Of a DNA stretch of 64,000 nt, positions 30,682 through 44,062 are shown in pieces. A program made the position numbers and the translations under genes. The stretch's first letter is position 1. Every line of letters starts with the position of its first letter. This DNA comes from Coix lacryma-jobi var. lacryma-jobi (taxonomy: Eukaryota > Streptophyta > Magnoliopsida > Poales > Poaceae), in contig CM019824.1 of NCBI GenBank assembly GCA_009763385.1, positions 109,696,660 to 109,760,659 of the forward strand, given 5' to 3'. Below the pieces are notes generated by a model. That model worked only from the letters and a program-made list of their open reading frames with translations. It had not been told where the DNA came from and ran no database searches.

Positions 30682-32830
30682 ATGACGTTTGACAATGATG
30701 AAGTGCTGCACGTGAAGATGGAGGACCTCCCAGAGGAAACTCAGCGCTTAATAAGAGAAGCTATTGATAAATACCGACACTTATGCTTGCTAAAGTTTCG
30801 GCAAGACTAGGGATAAGAAGGTCGTTCAGAAAACCCATCTTCCGAGAGTGGTCTTTGATGGTCATGCTGATCCAATGGTCCAAGTCCAGCACAATGCTAT
30901 GCAAGAAGTGATCAACAAGGCATTGGCGTCCACTTTGATGAACCACAATGAGGCTTTTCTCAACAGCCTCACAAATGCCATGAAGGAGGTTTTCAACATA
31001 AGTGGTGATAGAAGAGGTCCAACATATAATATTGGAAACAATCAAGGAGCTGGAACTTCTACTGGACCTCAGACCAATGGCCCAAATGGCAATGGAAACC
31101 AGATGATGATCAACCCTAGGGGCATGACACCGCAGCCAGTGCAACAGCCGATTATGAGTAATAACATATACTCATCAGCTACAAAAATATCTCCTCAGGC
31201 AATGCGCATCACAAGAGATTTTAATACACCGCCATATCAAGGGAACGTGGCATCTGGTGATATCCCTCAGGGGTATCATTATGTTTCTGACTTCTATACT
31301 TTGGATGCTCAAGAAAACCAAGGGTATAATGGCAACACCTTCGGGGGGCAGAACATCGGCTATTAGAAGCCGGTGAATCAGATGGACCAGTTGATAAATC
31401 GGGTAACTAACCTGGTTCAGAAGCAATTCGGCTTGACGCCAAAATCTACAGTAACTGGTTACAAAAAGCCGTATCCAGAATGGTTTGATCAGATTGTTCT
31501 TCCTCCAAGATATAGAATTCCTGATTTTACCAAGTTCACAAGAACTGGTTCAGTTTCAACCATGGAACATATAACCCAGTTCTTAGTCCAGATTGGAGAG
31601 GTCGGTGATGAACAAGCACTCAAAGTAAGAATGTTCCCTCTCTCTCTATCTGGCTCGGCTTTCTCGTGGTTTTCATCTCTGCCACCCAATTTCATTCAGA
31701 GCTGGGATGACCTGGAAGATAAGTTCCATAAATATTTCGGCTTCGGGGTATTGGAAAAGGCTTAGTGTATTTAATCAATACATGGCAAACTAATAATGAG
31801 TCTAGATGCCAATACCTCCAAAGATTTAGAGAGATGAAGAATCAATGCTATTCCTTGACATTGCCAGATTCAGAAGTGGTTAGCATTGCAATTCGAGGAC
31901 TGATACCTGCTATCAGAGAGAGAATCGGCTTTGGTTGTAATAAGATGGCCGATTTAGCTAAAAAGGTAGCGAGTATTGATGCCCAAAATCAGTACAACCA
32001 AGTCTTCAAACCTAAGAAAGCCTACAATGCAGAGAGTCATGTTTTCCTACTGAATGAAAACGATGATTTAGAGAATGAAAGCGATGGAGAAGTGGCTGTT
32101 GTAGACTAGGTTTGGAAAAACAATGGATTCATGCCTTGGGCGAAAGTTAAAAATACCAAAAGAGATGTAAAATACAGCCTCGATATCACTAAGGCCGATA
32201 AGATATTTGACTCCTAGTAGCTAGAAAAGGGTCAGATCAAGTTGACTGGGAATCATACTATCCCATCGGCCGAAGAGCTTAAAAATAAAAGGTACTGCAA
32301 ATTTCATAATTCTGATACCCATACTACTAATGATTGCTGAGTTTTCAGAGATATGATACAGAGGGCAATCGTTAAAGGGAGGATTGGCTTAGAAAAGGAC
32401 AAAGGCATGGGCATCAACGGCCATCCTTTCCCACAAAACATGGTAGCTCCAGCACCTCGAAGTGAAATCAGGGTGTTGACTTCTGATAGAGCCAGGATAG
32501 ATGGGACAGTTGATCCAAAGAAGCAATTAACAGCTAGAGAGTATCAGGAGATGAAAGGGAAGAAAAGCAATGATCAACTTGAGATTTCAAAAGCTGGAGA
32601 AGAAAGAAGGTGTCCAACTGTCAGGATCTTGTTGAACAAGTGGCAGCGTCAGAAGGAAAGGAGCCAAATACATAGAGAAAGAGATGAACAAGAATATCAA
32701 CAATGGCTCGAAGAAGAACAGTACAGGAAGTCCCGGGAAGAAGGAAGACGTATTAGAGATGAAGAGAAGAATCATTGGGATTGTCCCTTCATCAGACATT
32801 GTTGGTTTAAAACTTCCTACTCTTCGTAAT
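30682..32830 (+). pseudogene. Gypsy E gag remnant, split by Tekay F
   Basis: The start ATG at 30682 (MTFDNDEVLHVKMEDLPEE) lies 40 bases after the LTR end. An Asn/Gly/Gln-rich linker follows (30848-31366). The capsid-type gag domain comes next (about 31380-32000; FPLSLSGSAFSWFSSLPP, YLQRFREMKNQCYSL), then a zinc-knuckle-like block (about 32290-32340) and a basic coiled tail ending WDCPFIRHCW. Stops occur at about 30808, 31364, 31763, 32107 (TAG where the copy at 54039 has TGG) and about 32216-32222. Frame changes lie near 30820 and 31760. Tekay F interrupts at 32830, and the same protein resumes in frame at 46097. Confidence 0.88.
32826..32830. other. Target-site duplication of Tekay F, left copy
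   Basis: GTAAT, identical to 46095-46099. It marks Tekay F as one integration event despite its internal rearrangement. Confidence 0.9.
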
Positions 32831-35800
32831 TGTTGCAGAACTGCCTAAGTAAATCCACTTCCAAGTACACTTGCCTTCCATTAGGCACTAAGCGCACTTG
32901 TGAGTGTCTAAACTTAGCAATTCCGTCTAGCACACCCCAAGGGAAAACTCGAAACAATCCACATTTCTTGCCAGGATCCAATAATGAGTAGAGCTTACAT
33001 AACACAATCCAAACCAATATATTACAAGTCATAGGAATTTAATTATTACAAGCCATTGTTCAAGTACTAAAAGTAAATGGTGCTAAAAATAACAACTAGC
33101 GAAGATCTAAACGAAGGGGTGAGGACTCGGTCTGTGCCCACCAAAAGAGTCCTCCAAACAACTGCTCAAGCTGCACCTGAACAAAGATTACAACAAACCT
33201 TGAGTACTCGAATGTACTCGCAAGTCTTACCCGAATGGGAAATATAGATCCCGACTCACAAGGATAATGAAAGGCTATATGGCTCTGGTTTCTCTTTGTT
33301 TGCAAAAGAGCATTTTTAATAAAACGGTTGTAACATGTTATTTAGCCATATTAGTTGTTACTCCTATTTCTATGTAAGCACCTATTCTATTTCCAAACAA
33401 GTGGTAAACAATACAGTATAGTTCTCCATACTTAGTTCCAGTTGTTAAACTACGCTGTTGGGCGATTGCCATACCAGTACCGTTTAAACAACGGCGATTC
33501 GCGAATCAATGTAGCCCAGCTGGGTACCCCAAAACACACGCCCCGTTTGTACCAAGGCACAACCGAGACCAACTCACCCACTCCTGCCAAGGGGTTCAGT
33601 ATCCGCATCCAGGACCGGGACTCCAAGCCCCCACTCACCGGCCCGGCCGTGAGTGGTGCAAGGACCTCCTCCTACCAAAAATCTAACGGTCGGATCACAT
33701 AGAGCCGGAAACCGAGGCAAGAGTCAGCTAGCCTTCCCGCTCCCATAAGCAAGTATGTGTTCGAGATAAGAGGATCTGTGACATAGCTCACACCCACAAC
33801 AACGAACGGTTCCTAAGCGACACAGACAGGGAAACAGTGCAACCGAAGCTAAGCCCGTGGCCGCGGGACATAACTCGTCACACCCACCAGAACCAAACCA
33901 CATCCCTGCCCGGTCTTAGTTTCTTTCCATCATCATCAGTTTAAAGTAGAGCACCTACTTTGTGAGCAACGACAGGTCGCCCACGCTACCGTTCATCCTA
34001 AGCATAGCGCTACTCGAACCTGTACTAGTAGGACTCTTGGGATATGTATATATATGCAGGTGGGTTTCATATAACTCCTGAAAACATAAATGCACAACAT
34101 ACATATATTCATGTAGAGATATTCAAAAATATAGGTTATGCACCGGGGCTTGTCTTGGTCAGGAGCAACAGGAACAAAGTTAGAAAGTGGTGGTGGTGGT
34201 GGAAGCTCCTCCGGCACCTCGAGCACCTCCTCGTACTCCTCTACCACCTCTTTGAACTCCTGGTCGCCGAGAGCCACGAACTCTTCTTGCCTGTCACCTA
34301 TATGCATGCGATGATGATGCAATGCTTAGCATGGATTAACACTAGCGAAAGAGTGAACACACAAGCTACTAACATTACTTACTAACTACAGCAAGGTACC
34401 ATCAGATTATACTAACAGCAAGGTTGCAACAACCCTAACCAAGGATTAAACTAACTAACTCATATCCTTTTCTATTTCCTTTTATTTATTCTAAGAAATT
34501 AAGCATTTATTTAACCACTACCAGAAAATATATACAAACTATTATGAACCAAACATACCAACAGATAGATCATGATTTTAGAAACTTAACAAAATTTAGT
34601 TCACTATTTTTGGACACTCACACTAATTATTATGATTTATCAAAGTTTGATGCAGTTAAACAATTGATAAAACATTTCCTAAGGCAAAAAAAACCGAAAC
34701 TAGCCCAAACGGCCCGCCTGTCTACAGGGCGCGTGGCTCGGCGGCCCGCCAGCGAGGCTGAGGCCCACGACGCGACCTGGCCCGAAGGCCCACCCGAGCG
34801 GCCCAGCGGAGAGGAGTCGGCCGCTCCCTCTCTCTCTCCGCGACTTTTGCGAACTAGCCCTCAGAGAACTGGATAATTACGAACAGGTCCAAATACTATT
34901 TACACTACTCACTGCCATACTCGGATAACCCACTGACCTTTACCTTATTCACGCACGCGGGTCCTTGTTCTATCTCGCGCCTGCCCGAGCGGACAGACCG
35001 CGCACGGGGGGAGGGGGGAAGGAGGTCGGACTCCGGCCGGGAGCGGCTCACCGGCAGCGAGGTAAGGCCAGGCGATGGCCGCGGGCTCCCCTCCGCCGCT
35101 GCAGGGTCACGACGGCCCAACCGGGGACCCACGTCGCGTCTCTCCGAGGCGACCGGCACGGCGGCGCCCTCTCGATGGCCTCTGGTCGCGGCGCCGGCAA
35201 GGTAGAAGGAGGAGTGGTGCGGCTGAGCGCTTGACAAGCAAACTCCAGACCGAAACCGACTCGCCACTCACTGGAACAGCTGGGACGAAGAGGAACAGCG
35301 AGGCTTCGGTGGCGGTTCACGGCAAGAGTGGAGCTCGGAAGGGAAAACTCGATCGGTTTTCAAAGGTTCGGACATGGCTCTGTTAAGGCGAAGACGTGGA
35401 CACCAGAGACACCCCACGGCGGCCACGTGCGACTGCGACGCGCACAGCGTCCGCTGTTGGAGGAGAGACACGTGGTGACCATGGCCAGAAATGCCGACCG
35501 GACAAGACTTGGCCAAGATTTGGACGCGAGCGTTCCGGCCGATCCTCATAACTGCGGCACTTGGGTCCAAAAGCAACAAGAGACATGGGACTCCACACTG
35601 GAGATAGACGCAGACGGCACCCTGAACCGACCAACCAACGGGGAGAACAGCCGGCTGGAACTTTTCAGCGTCAAGCCACAACAAGGTCAAAACATCGAGC
35701 AGCTCGTGTGCGTCCCCGACCACTTTTGAACCCAAGTTTTTGGCATCATCCACTCGGATTCAGCCCAGGCGCCTGTGGACAAAGTTGGGGAGCTTCCAAC

Positions 35801-36723
35801 CTACTTCCAAACTCCTTAAAGGCGAAAGACCATATGAGGCTCGGATCAGCCAGAGACACAGCGCCAAGTTAGCAGTGTCACTGAGCCTGTCGAGCGCAGA
35901 CAAGCTGTGATAAGGTGATCCCAACGAGTTCGGACGAGGCTCAACTTTTCACACACCCTGACCCGAAACAGCTACTCCAACTTTTGTTTTTGGACCTATC
36001 CCAAACTCTGCACAGATAAGCAGAACGTGGGATGCCAACCTCAAGAACACTCCATGGCCATAGGTTTGGCAGATATTTCTAAGTCCCAGATTTTTCAGCA
36101 GCTGATTCAAACTTGCTATACCTTTTAGACTAGCTTCCAAGTTGAACCAGCCCTTGGTCACTAAACAAAACTTGTCGACCACGATCCCATCTACAACTTT
36201 GCTTAAAGGTCCAACCTCATAGCAGTTAAGGAAACTACAGCTTGACTAAAGCCAAAAATGCATCCTAAAAAGGTTGCAACATTGGTTTTTGGTCACTTTA
36301 AGGCATCTTCCGCACATTTTCACAACAGAGACCCTTACTAACTTTTGTTTGGGATATCCAAAAGATAGAGAAGAACTAGATAAGAAATCTTGGGTGGTAA
36401 CATACGGTCGCAACTTAGTTAAAAGACACTAAGGCGACGTTGGAACAACATTTCATGTGATCACCGGAAAAGGGATTAACTTGGTTTGAGAGATGATTTT
36501 GGATTCGATGAGAGACAAGGATTGAGTTTAGACTCCACCAAAGGTTTTTGCTAAAACAAAGATCGTGTTCCTCACAAAGACTTGGACCAAAACACGATAA
36601 CTAACAAGTTAATATTACGAGCAACATATGTTTTATTTAACACCAACATATGCAAGCAACTAACATGATGCTCATGACAAGTTTTAGTAAGTTCTTTTAC
36701 GCGGTAACACCGTGGGTGTTACA
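32831..36723 (-). repeat. Tekay F 3' LTR (3.89 kb)
   Basis: On the minus strand it runs from TGTAACACCCACGGTG (36723) to GGCAGTTCTGCAACA (32831). This intact LTR is the reference for reading the rearranged copy at 41720-46094. Small open frames in its GC-rich middle (for example 35328-35729) recur in the other copy only because the copies are young. Confidence 0.9.
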
Positions 36724-36760
36724 GCTCCACCCCCCTAAAGAAAATCTCGTCCCGAGATTT
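36724..36760 (-). promoter_or_regulatory. Tekay F polypurine tract and adjoining palindrome
   Basis: On the minus strand AAATCTCGGGACGAGATTT (8-bp stem, 3-nt loop) is followed by TTTAGGGGGGTGGAG and then the LTR. The purine run is the plus-strand primer. The palindrome just before it is seen in many plant Tekay elements. Confidence 0.85.
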
Positions 36761-36803
36761 CCGTGCCTAGTGTGGAAAAAGAAAGGAAACATTATTGAAC
36801 TTT

Positions 36804-39800
36804 TTACCTTGGAGAGACAGGAATAAGATGAGGATAATGCTCCGCAATATAGCTTTCTTGTTCCCAAGTTGCTTCATCTTCCGAATGGTTTTGCCATTGA
36901 ACCTTGTAAAACTTAACCACTCGGTTTCTTGTGACTCTTTCCTTTTCATCCAGAATCTTTATCGGATGTTCAAAGTAAGAGAGATCAGGCTGAAGTGGAA
37001 GATCAGTAACCTCTATAACTTCTTCAGGGACACGCAAACACTTTCTCAGTTGGGATACATGAAAAACATTATGGATTGCTGAAAGAATCTCAGGAAGCTG
37101 AATCTGATATGCCACAAGACCCCATTTTGACAACACCTTGTAAGGTCCAACATAACGAGGAGCTAACTTTCCATGAACACCAAAGCGATGTTCACCACTC
37201 ATAGGAGATACCTTAAGATATACTTAATCTCCAACCTCAAAACTCAAAGGCCTCCTTCTCTTGTCTGCATAAGTTTTCTGACGATTCTGTGCTGCCTTTA
37301 TATGACCCTGAATGATAGTGACTTGCTCTCTAGCTTCTTTTACCAAATCTGGACCAAAGTATCCATGGTCTCCAACCTCAACCCAGTTGAGCGGTGTTCT
37401 ACACTTTTTGCCATACAAAGCCTCAAATGGTGCCATCTTGATACTTTCTTGATAGTTGTTATTGTAAGAAAACTCTGCGAACCTCAGACACTTGTCCCAT
37501 TTTTCTGGAAAAGATATGACACAAGCTCTCAACATGTCCTCCAGCACTTGGTTGACCCTTTCAGTTTGTCCATCTGTTTGCAGGTGATATGCCGTACTCC
37601 TCAACAACTTAGTTCCCATGCATTCATGGAGTTGTTCCCAGAAATGGGAAACAAACACAGACCCTCTGTCTTACACAAAGGTGAGAGGTACCCCATGCAA
37701 ATACAATCCTGTCGAAATACAACTCAACATACTGCTTGGCCCCATATTTAGTATGCACTGGCAAGAAATGAGCTGACTTGGTGAGTCGATCCACAATCAC
37801 CCAAATGGAGTCATATCCTGAAGAGGTACGGGGCAAGCCCACAACAAAATCCATAGATATATCTTCCCATTTCCAGGCGGGAATAGGCAAAGGCTGAAGA
37901 AAACCATATGTCCTCAAATGATCTGCCTTTACTCTTCTGCATGTATCACACTCAGATATATACTTGACAATATCTTGCTTCATTTTTGGCCACTAGTACA
38001 AAGAACGCATATCATGATACATCTTGTTACTTCCTGGATGGATAGAAGCTTTGAGTTGTGTGCTTCTTCCAAAATTTTCCTTCTCAACTCTCCTTCATTG
38101 GGAACTACAAGTCTATTCTTGAATTTCACCACTCCTTGGTTATCCACACTGAAATGACTTCCCCGTTGTTCCACAATCAACTTCTTGATGTGAGGGATTT
38201 CTGCTTTATCTTGCCTTTGCTCCATAACTATCTGTTCTAACAAATCCAAAACAAGAGAAACATGAGCTAGGATCTCTGAATGACCCAAAGGTAAAGATTC
38301 CTCTTGCGTTGAATGTGACATCCGACTCAAAGCATCGGCTACCACATTAGCTTTTCCAGGATGATAATGGACTTCTAGATTATAATCCTTAATCAGCTCG
38401 AGCCATCTTCGCTGCCTCAGATTCAGCTCAGGTTGAGTGAAGATATACTTGAGACTCTTGTAATCGGTGTAAATGTGCACCTTATTTCCAAGAAAATAAT
38501 GCCTCCATATTTTCAATGAGTGCACAACTGTAGCTAACTCAAGATCATGGGTGGGGTAGTTCAACTCGTGCTTCTTTAACTGCCTGCAAGCATAAGCTAT
38601 TACCCATCCTTCTTGCATCAGCACAACACCTAGTCCAATCCTGGATGCGTCGCAATACACATCAAAAGACTTTTCAATATCAGGCTGAGCTAGAACAGGA
38701 GTAGTGGCGAGGCACTTCTTGAGGATTTGAAAAGACTCTTCGCACTCTGGGCTCCACTTGAACTTGACCTCTTTCTGCAGTAGCTTGGTCATTGGTCTAG
38801 CTATCTTGGAGAAATCCGGAATGAACCGACGATAATACCCTGCCAGACCAAGAAACTGTCGAACCTGATGCACTGACACTGGAGATTGCCACTTCAACAC
38901 ATCATGTACCTTGCTTGGATCCACTGAGACTCCTTCAGGGGTTAAGACATGCCCCAAGAACTGCTCTTTTTCTAACCAAAACTCACACTTGCTAAACTTG
39001 GCATATAACTTGTGTTCGCGCAGTCGACTCAAGACTACCCGAAGATGCTGGGCATGCTCCTTTCTATCCTTGGAGTAGATCAAGATATCATCAATGAAAA
39101 CCACCATGAACTTATCCAACTCTGGCATGAAGACTGAGTTCATGAGGTACATGAAGAAGGCAGGAGCATTGGTGAGGCCAAAAGACATAACTAAATACTC
39201 ATATAACCCATATCTGGTGGAGAAAGCTGTTTTGGGAATATCTTCAGACCTAATCTTGATTTGATGATAACCGAATCGAAGATCAATCTTGGAGAATACC
39301 TTTGCACCGGCTAACTGGTCAAAGAGTGAGTCAATCCGAGGCAATGAGTATTTATTCTTAATGGTTACCGCGTTAAGAGGGCGGTAATCCACACACATCC
39401 TGAGTGTATCATCTTTCTCCTTGACAAAGATAGCTGGACAACCCCAAGGTGAGTGACTGGGATGGATGAAACCTTTCTCTAGCAACTCTCCCAACTGTTT
39501 CTTCATTTCAGCAAGCTCTGGAGGAGCCATGCGATAGGGACGCTGAGAAATTAGCGCGGTCCCTGGTTCCAACTCAATGGTGAACTCTACATCTCTCTCA
39601 GGAGGAAGACCGGGTAAATCCTCCGGAAACACATCTGGAAACTCGCAGACAACTGGGATGGAGGCAAGATTGGGGGAAGCTTCTATACTAGTAACAACTG
39701 GCAAAGCAAGAGTGGAGGTCAAGAAAAGAGTCATCCTATCCTTTGATAAGTTTGGAAGTCTCAGCTCTATGGCTCGGTGCTCTAAGTTCAGACTGACCCC

Positions 39801-41372
39801 AAAGTTTTTCATCCAATTCATTCCCAAGATAACATCTATGCCGCGTCCAGGCAATATTAAGAACTGGGAGAGATATACATGAGTAGCTAATCTCAGATCC
39901 ACTGTAACTATCCAAGTATTAACACAGATTTGAGCTCCCGCAGTTCTGATTCTATAGGAAATATGTATAGCCATAACAGATATATCATGCCTTTGTGCAA
40001 AACCCATGATCATGAATGAATGCGATGCACCAGAATCAAACAACACATAGGGTGGATGGGAATCTATGGTGAACATACCAGCCATCACAGGTTCTCCCTG
40101 TGGGATCTCCTCAGCTGCGGTGTAGTTCACTTGTCTGGATCTGCTAACTGGAATCCTCTTCTTTATCACCGTTCTCTTGACCAGGTGTGAGTTGGCTGAA
40201 GGCTGAGAGTACTGACCACCCTGGTTCTGTGGGCATTCTCGAGAATAGTGACCTTCCTTGCCACACTTGAAACAAGCACCCGGCTTGTTCCCTTGAGCTT
40301 GAAACCGTGGTGCCTGCTATCCAGGAGGTGGCTGCGGCACTTGCTGAGAAGGTGCGCGAAACTGGGTAGGTGCTGGAAAGCTTCTGTAACTCTGAACCGG
40401 GCGAGACGGTTGCCCACCCTGTTGGTGAAAGGGCACCAGCCTGACCACCTGCACCTTCTGAGCTTGCTGATGCCCAGAACCTCCAGAAAAAGCTCGCTTT
40501 CTCTTCTCTTCCGCCTGTGTCTCCTTGTGTAGGCCCTCCATGGTGATGGCAGCATCCATTAACTCTCCAAAGGTAGTATACCTGCCGTTGTAAAGCTTCT
40601 CTTGGAGTACAGCAGAGAGCCCCTGGAAAAACCTATCTCTCTTCTTTGCATCTGTGTCAACATACGACTCGGCATATTGAGCTAACAGGTTGAACCTATT
40701 GACATAGTCCAACACAGAAAGCCCGCCTTGCCGCAGCTCTAGAAACTCATTAAGCTTCCTGCTCAGAAGACTAGCAGGAATATGGAACTGACGAAAAGCT
40801 GTTGTAAACTCCCGCCAGGTGATGGCATGGCCCATAGGCTGAGCTGCACTGAACGTCTCCCACCAGGCTGTTGCTGCACCCCGCAGCTGCTGTGCTGCGA
40901 AGTACACCTTCTACCCATCAGTGATAGGAATTAGCGAGAACTTCTGCTCCATATTGCGAAGCCAATGGTCAGCATCCAAAGGCTCCTGAGTGGGAACAAA
41001 AGTAGGAGGCTGTGTCCCCAGAAAGTCCTAGAAAGTGCATTCCCTTCCAGGAGCACGGCCCCCATTCCCATTGCCACCATTTCCTCCCCGCGCCCCATGA
41101 GCAAAGCCCTCCATAAAATGGGCCATGAGACTCAAAGCTTGAGCTGCTTCACGACGAGACGCCGCGACTTCCGCCCATACTTCCGCCGGGACCGCGTGAG
41201 GAGGTGGCGGCGGCGGTGGGTGAGGTAGATGTTGTTCATGCTCTAACTCGAGGACCTCATTGCTCCCCGAATGGCCCTCGTGCTCCCGGTTGCTCCCATG
41301 AGCGCTCCCCTGACAGACTCCCCCTGCGCCTGCCCCAGCGCTGGCCTGACCACGTCCGGACCTCAGGTTCAT
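36804..41372 (-). pseudogene. Tekay F gag-pol polyprotein with chromodomain
   Basis: Gag and pol share one frame from ATG at 41372. The order is: Gly/Pro-rich N-terminus; gag capsid region (FFQGLSAVLQEKLYNG, about 40620); zinc knuckle CFKCGKEGHYSREC (about 40270); protease with DSGA (about 40035); RT with FIDD in place of the usual YxDD (about 39095); RNase H (SFDVYCDAS, IYTDYKSLKYIF). Integrase has the CDTCRR half-site and core motif ISMDFVVGLP. The C-terminal chromodomain (ILDEKERVTRNRVVKF) ends at 36804. Chromodomains guide integration to methylated-histone chromatin in this clade. Damage: TAG at 41030, 40913 and 40319; frameshifts at about 38000 and 37670 within integrase; TAA at 37226. 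It is non-functional as read. Confidence 0.93.
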
Positions 41373-41719
41373 CTGGAACAGATAGGGCCACTATTAGGGA
41401 ACAGTCAACACCATCTTATCATAGAGATAAAGAAGAGATATGGAACAAGAGAAAACATTATTTGTGAAGGGGTGTTTATTATGGTTCCCTGTGGATGATG
41501 CATGCTTCGACCTATTTATCCTCACAAGCCAAAATATAGCGGCTATCGCAAAAGTTCGGCACATCGCACACTCACTACGTATGCTACGCAAGTTAGTGTA
41601 CCTGCAGAAAAGATTAGTTCAAAACAGTGCCGCTATCCTAGATAGACCATATTTATAATAGGGCTCATACTTAATACACGACCTACGCTTCCTATACTTG
41701 TTGGTCAAATTTCTTTTTT
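41373..41719 (-). other. Tekay F 5' leader remainder
   Basis: Non-coding sequence between gag and the inverted block. It includes a TTATAAATATGG stretch (minus strand, about 41660). It ends in a T/A run (41711-41718) at the inversion breakpoint. Confidence 0.6.
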
Positions 41720-44055
41720 GGGAGCCCGCGGCCATCGTCTGGCCTTACCTCGCTGCCGGTGAGCCGCTCCAGGCCGGAGTCCGACCTCCTTTCCCCCCCC
41801 CCCCCTCCCCTCGCGTGCGGTCTGTCCGCTCGGGCAGGCGCGAGATAGAAGAAGGACCCGCGCACGTGAATAAGGTAAAGGTCAGGGGGTTATCCGAGTA
41901 TGGCAGTGAGTAGTATAAAAAGTGTTTGGACCTGTTCGTAGTTATCCAGTTCTCTGAGGGCTAGTCCGCAAAAGTCACAGAGAGAGAGAGAGGGAGCGGC
42001 CGACTCCTCTCTGCTGGGCCGCTCGGGAGGGCCTTCGGGCCAGGTCGCGTCGTGGGCCCCAGCCTCACTGGCGGGCCGCTGAGCCGTGCGCCCTGTAGGC
42101 AGGCGGGCCGTTTGGGCTAGTTTCGGGGGTTTTTTTTTGCCTTAGGAAATGTTTTATCAATTGTTTAACGGCATCAAACTTTGATAAATCATAATAATTA
42201 GTTTGAGTGTCCAAAAATAGTGAACTAAATTTTGTTAAGTTTCTAAAATCGTGATCTATCTGTTGGTATGTTTGGTTCGTAATAGTTTCTATATATTTTC
42301 TGGTAGTGGTTAAATAAATGCTTAATTGCTTAGAATAAATAAAAGGAAATAGAAAAGGATATGAGTTAGTTAGTTTAATCCTTGGTTAGGGTTGTTGCAA
42401 CCTTGCTGTTAGTATAATCTGATGGTACCTTGCTGTAGTTAGTAAGTAATGTTAGTAGCTTGTGTGTTCACTCTTTCGCTAGTGTTAATCCATGCTAAGC
42501 ATTGCATCATCATCGCATGCATATAGGTGACGGGCAAGAAGAGTTCGTGGCTCTCGGCGACCAGGAGTTCGAAGAGGTGGTAGAGGACTACGAGGAGGTG
42601 CTCGAGGTGCCGGAGGAGCTTCCACCACCACCACCACTTTCTGACTTTGTTCCTGTTGCTGCTGACCAAGGCAAGCCCCGGTGCATAACCTATATTTTTG
42701 AATATCTCTAAATAGATATATGTATGTTGTGCATTTATGTTTTCAGGAGTTATATGAAACCCACCTGCATATATATATATATATATCCCATGAGTCCTGC
42801 TAGTACAGGTTTGAGTAGCGCTATGCTTAGGATGAACGGTAGCGTGGGCGACCTGTCGCTGCTCACAAAGTAGGTGCTCTACTTTAAACTGATGATGATG
42901 GAAAGAAACTGAGACCGGGCAGGGATGTGGTTTGGTTCTGGTGGGTGTGACGAGTTATGTCCCGCGTCCACGGGCTTAGCTTCGGTTGCACTGTTTCCCT
43001 GTCTGTGTCGCTTAGGAACCGTTCGTTGTTGTGGGTGTGAGCTATGTCATAGATCCTCTTATCCCGAACACATACTTGCTTATGGGAGCAGGAAGGCTAG
43101 CTGACTCTTGCCTCGGTTTCCGGCTCTATGTGATCCGATCGTCAGATTTTTGGTAGGAGGAGGTCCTTGCACCACTCACGGCCGGGCCGGTGAGTGGGGG
43201 CTTGGAGTCCCGGTCCTGGATGCGGATACTGGACCCCTTGGCAGGAGTGGGTGAGTTGGTCTCGGTTGTGCCTTGGTACAAACGGGGCGTGTGTTTTGGG
43301 GTACCCAGCTGGGCTACATTGATTCGCGAATCGCCGTTGTTTAAACGGTACTGGTATGGCAATCGCCCAACAGCGTAGTTTAACAACTGGAACTAAGTAT
43401 GGAGAACTATACTGTATTGTTTACCACTTGTTTGGAAATAGAATAGGTGCTTACATAGAAATAGGAGTAACAACTAATATGGCTAAATAACATGTTACAA
43501 CCGTTTTATTAAAAATGCTCTTTTGCAAACAAAGAGAAACCAGAGCCATATAGCCTTTCATTATCCTTGTGAGTCGGGATCTATATTTCCCATTCGGGTA
43601 AGACTTGCGAGTACATTCGAGTACTCAAGGTTTGTTGTAATCTTTGTTCAGGTGCAGCTTGAGCAGTTGTTTGGAGGACTCTTTTGGTGGGCACAGACCG
43701 AGTCCTCACCCCTTCGTTTAGATCTTCGCTAGTTGTTATTTTTAGCACCATTTACTTTCAGTACTTGAACAATGGCTTGTAATAATTAAATTCCTAAGAC
43801 TTGTAATATATTGGTTTGGATTGTGTTATGTAAGCTCTACTCATTATTGGATCCTGGCGAGAAATGTGGATTGTTTCGAGTTCTCCCTTGGGGTGTGCTC
43901 GACGGAATTGCTAAGTTTGGACACTCTCAAGTGCGCTTAGTGCCTAATGGAAGACAAGTGTACATGGAAGTTGATTTACTTAGGCGGTTCTGCCACAGTT
44001 GGTATCAGAGCCAATAATGAGTATCTGAGCTTCAGAACACTTCCGTAAAACTGCT
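41720..44055 (+). other. Inverted block: LTR 3' part, primer site and leader start
   Basis: This 2.3 kb lies opposite to the rest of Tekay F. It is the reverse complement of LTR positions matching 35092 down to 32831, and then continues through the primer site into about 45 bases of leader. A/T runs stand at both breakpoints (41711-41718 and 44056-44063). The first about 400 bases (41720-42130) are also present in the opposite sense at 44063-44466, so that part of the LTR is duplicated and the event was not a simple inversion. Polymorphic AT and poly-C runs (42772-42787, 41789-41803) lie inside. Confidence 0.85.
43998..44012 (+). other. Tekay F primer-binding site, inverted
   Basis: GTTGGTATCAGAGCC directly follows the LTR end TGCCACA. 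It now faces plus while the element faces minus, so it cannot prime synthesis into gag in the present arrangement. Confidence 0.88.
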
Positions 44056-44062
44056 AAAAAAA

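Noticed and set aside
30682..30860. A possible tRNA-like fold near the Gypsy E gag start
   Set aside because: No acceptor, anticodon and T-arm set can be paired. The GC-rich words belong to the leader and gag codons.
35328..35729. A 133-codon frame in the Tekay F LTR, repeated at 44702-45103
   Set aside because: It is present twice only because both LTRs came from one recent integration. It overlaps an equally long antisense frame and shows no recognisable domain.
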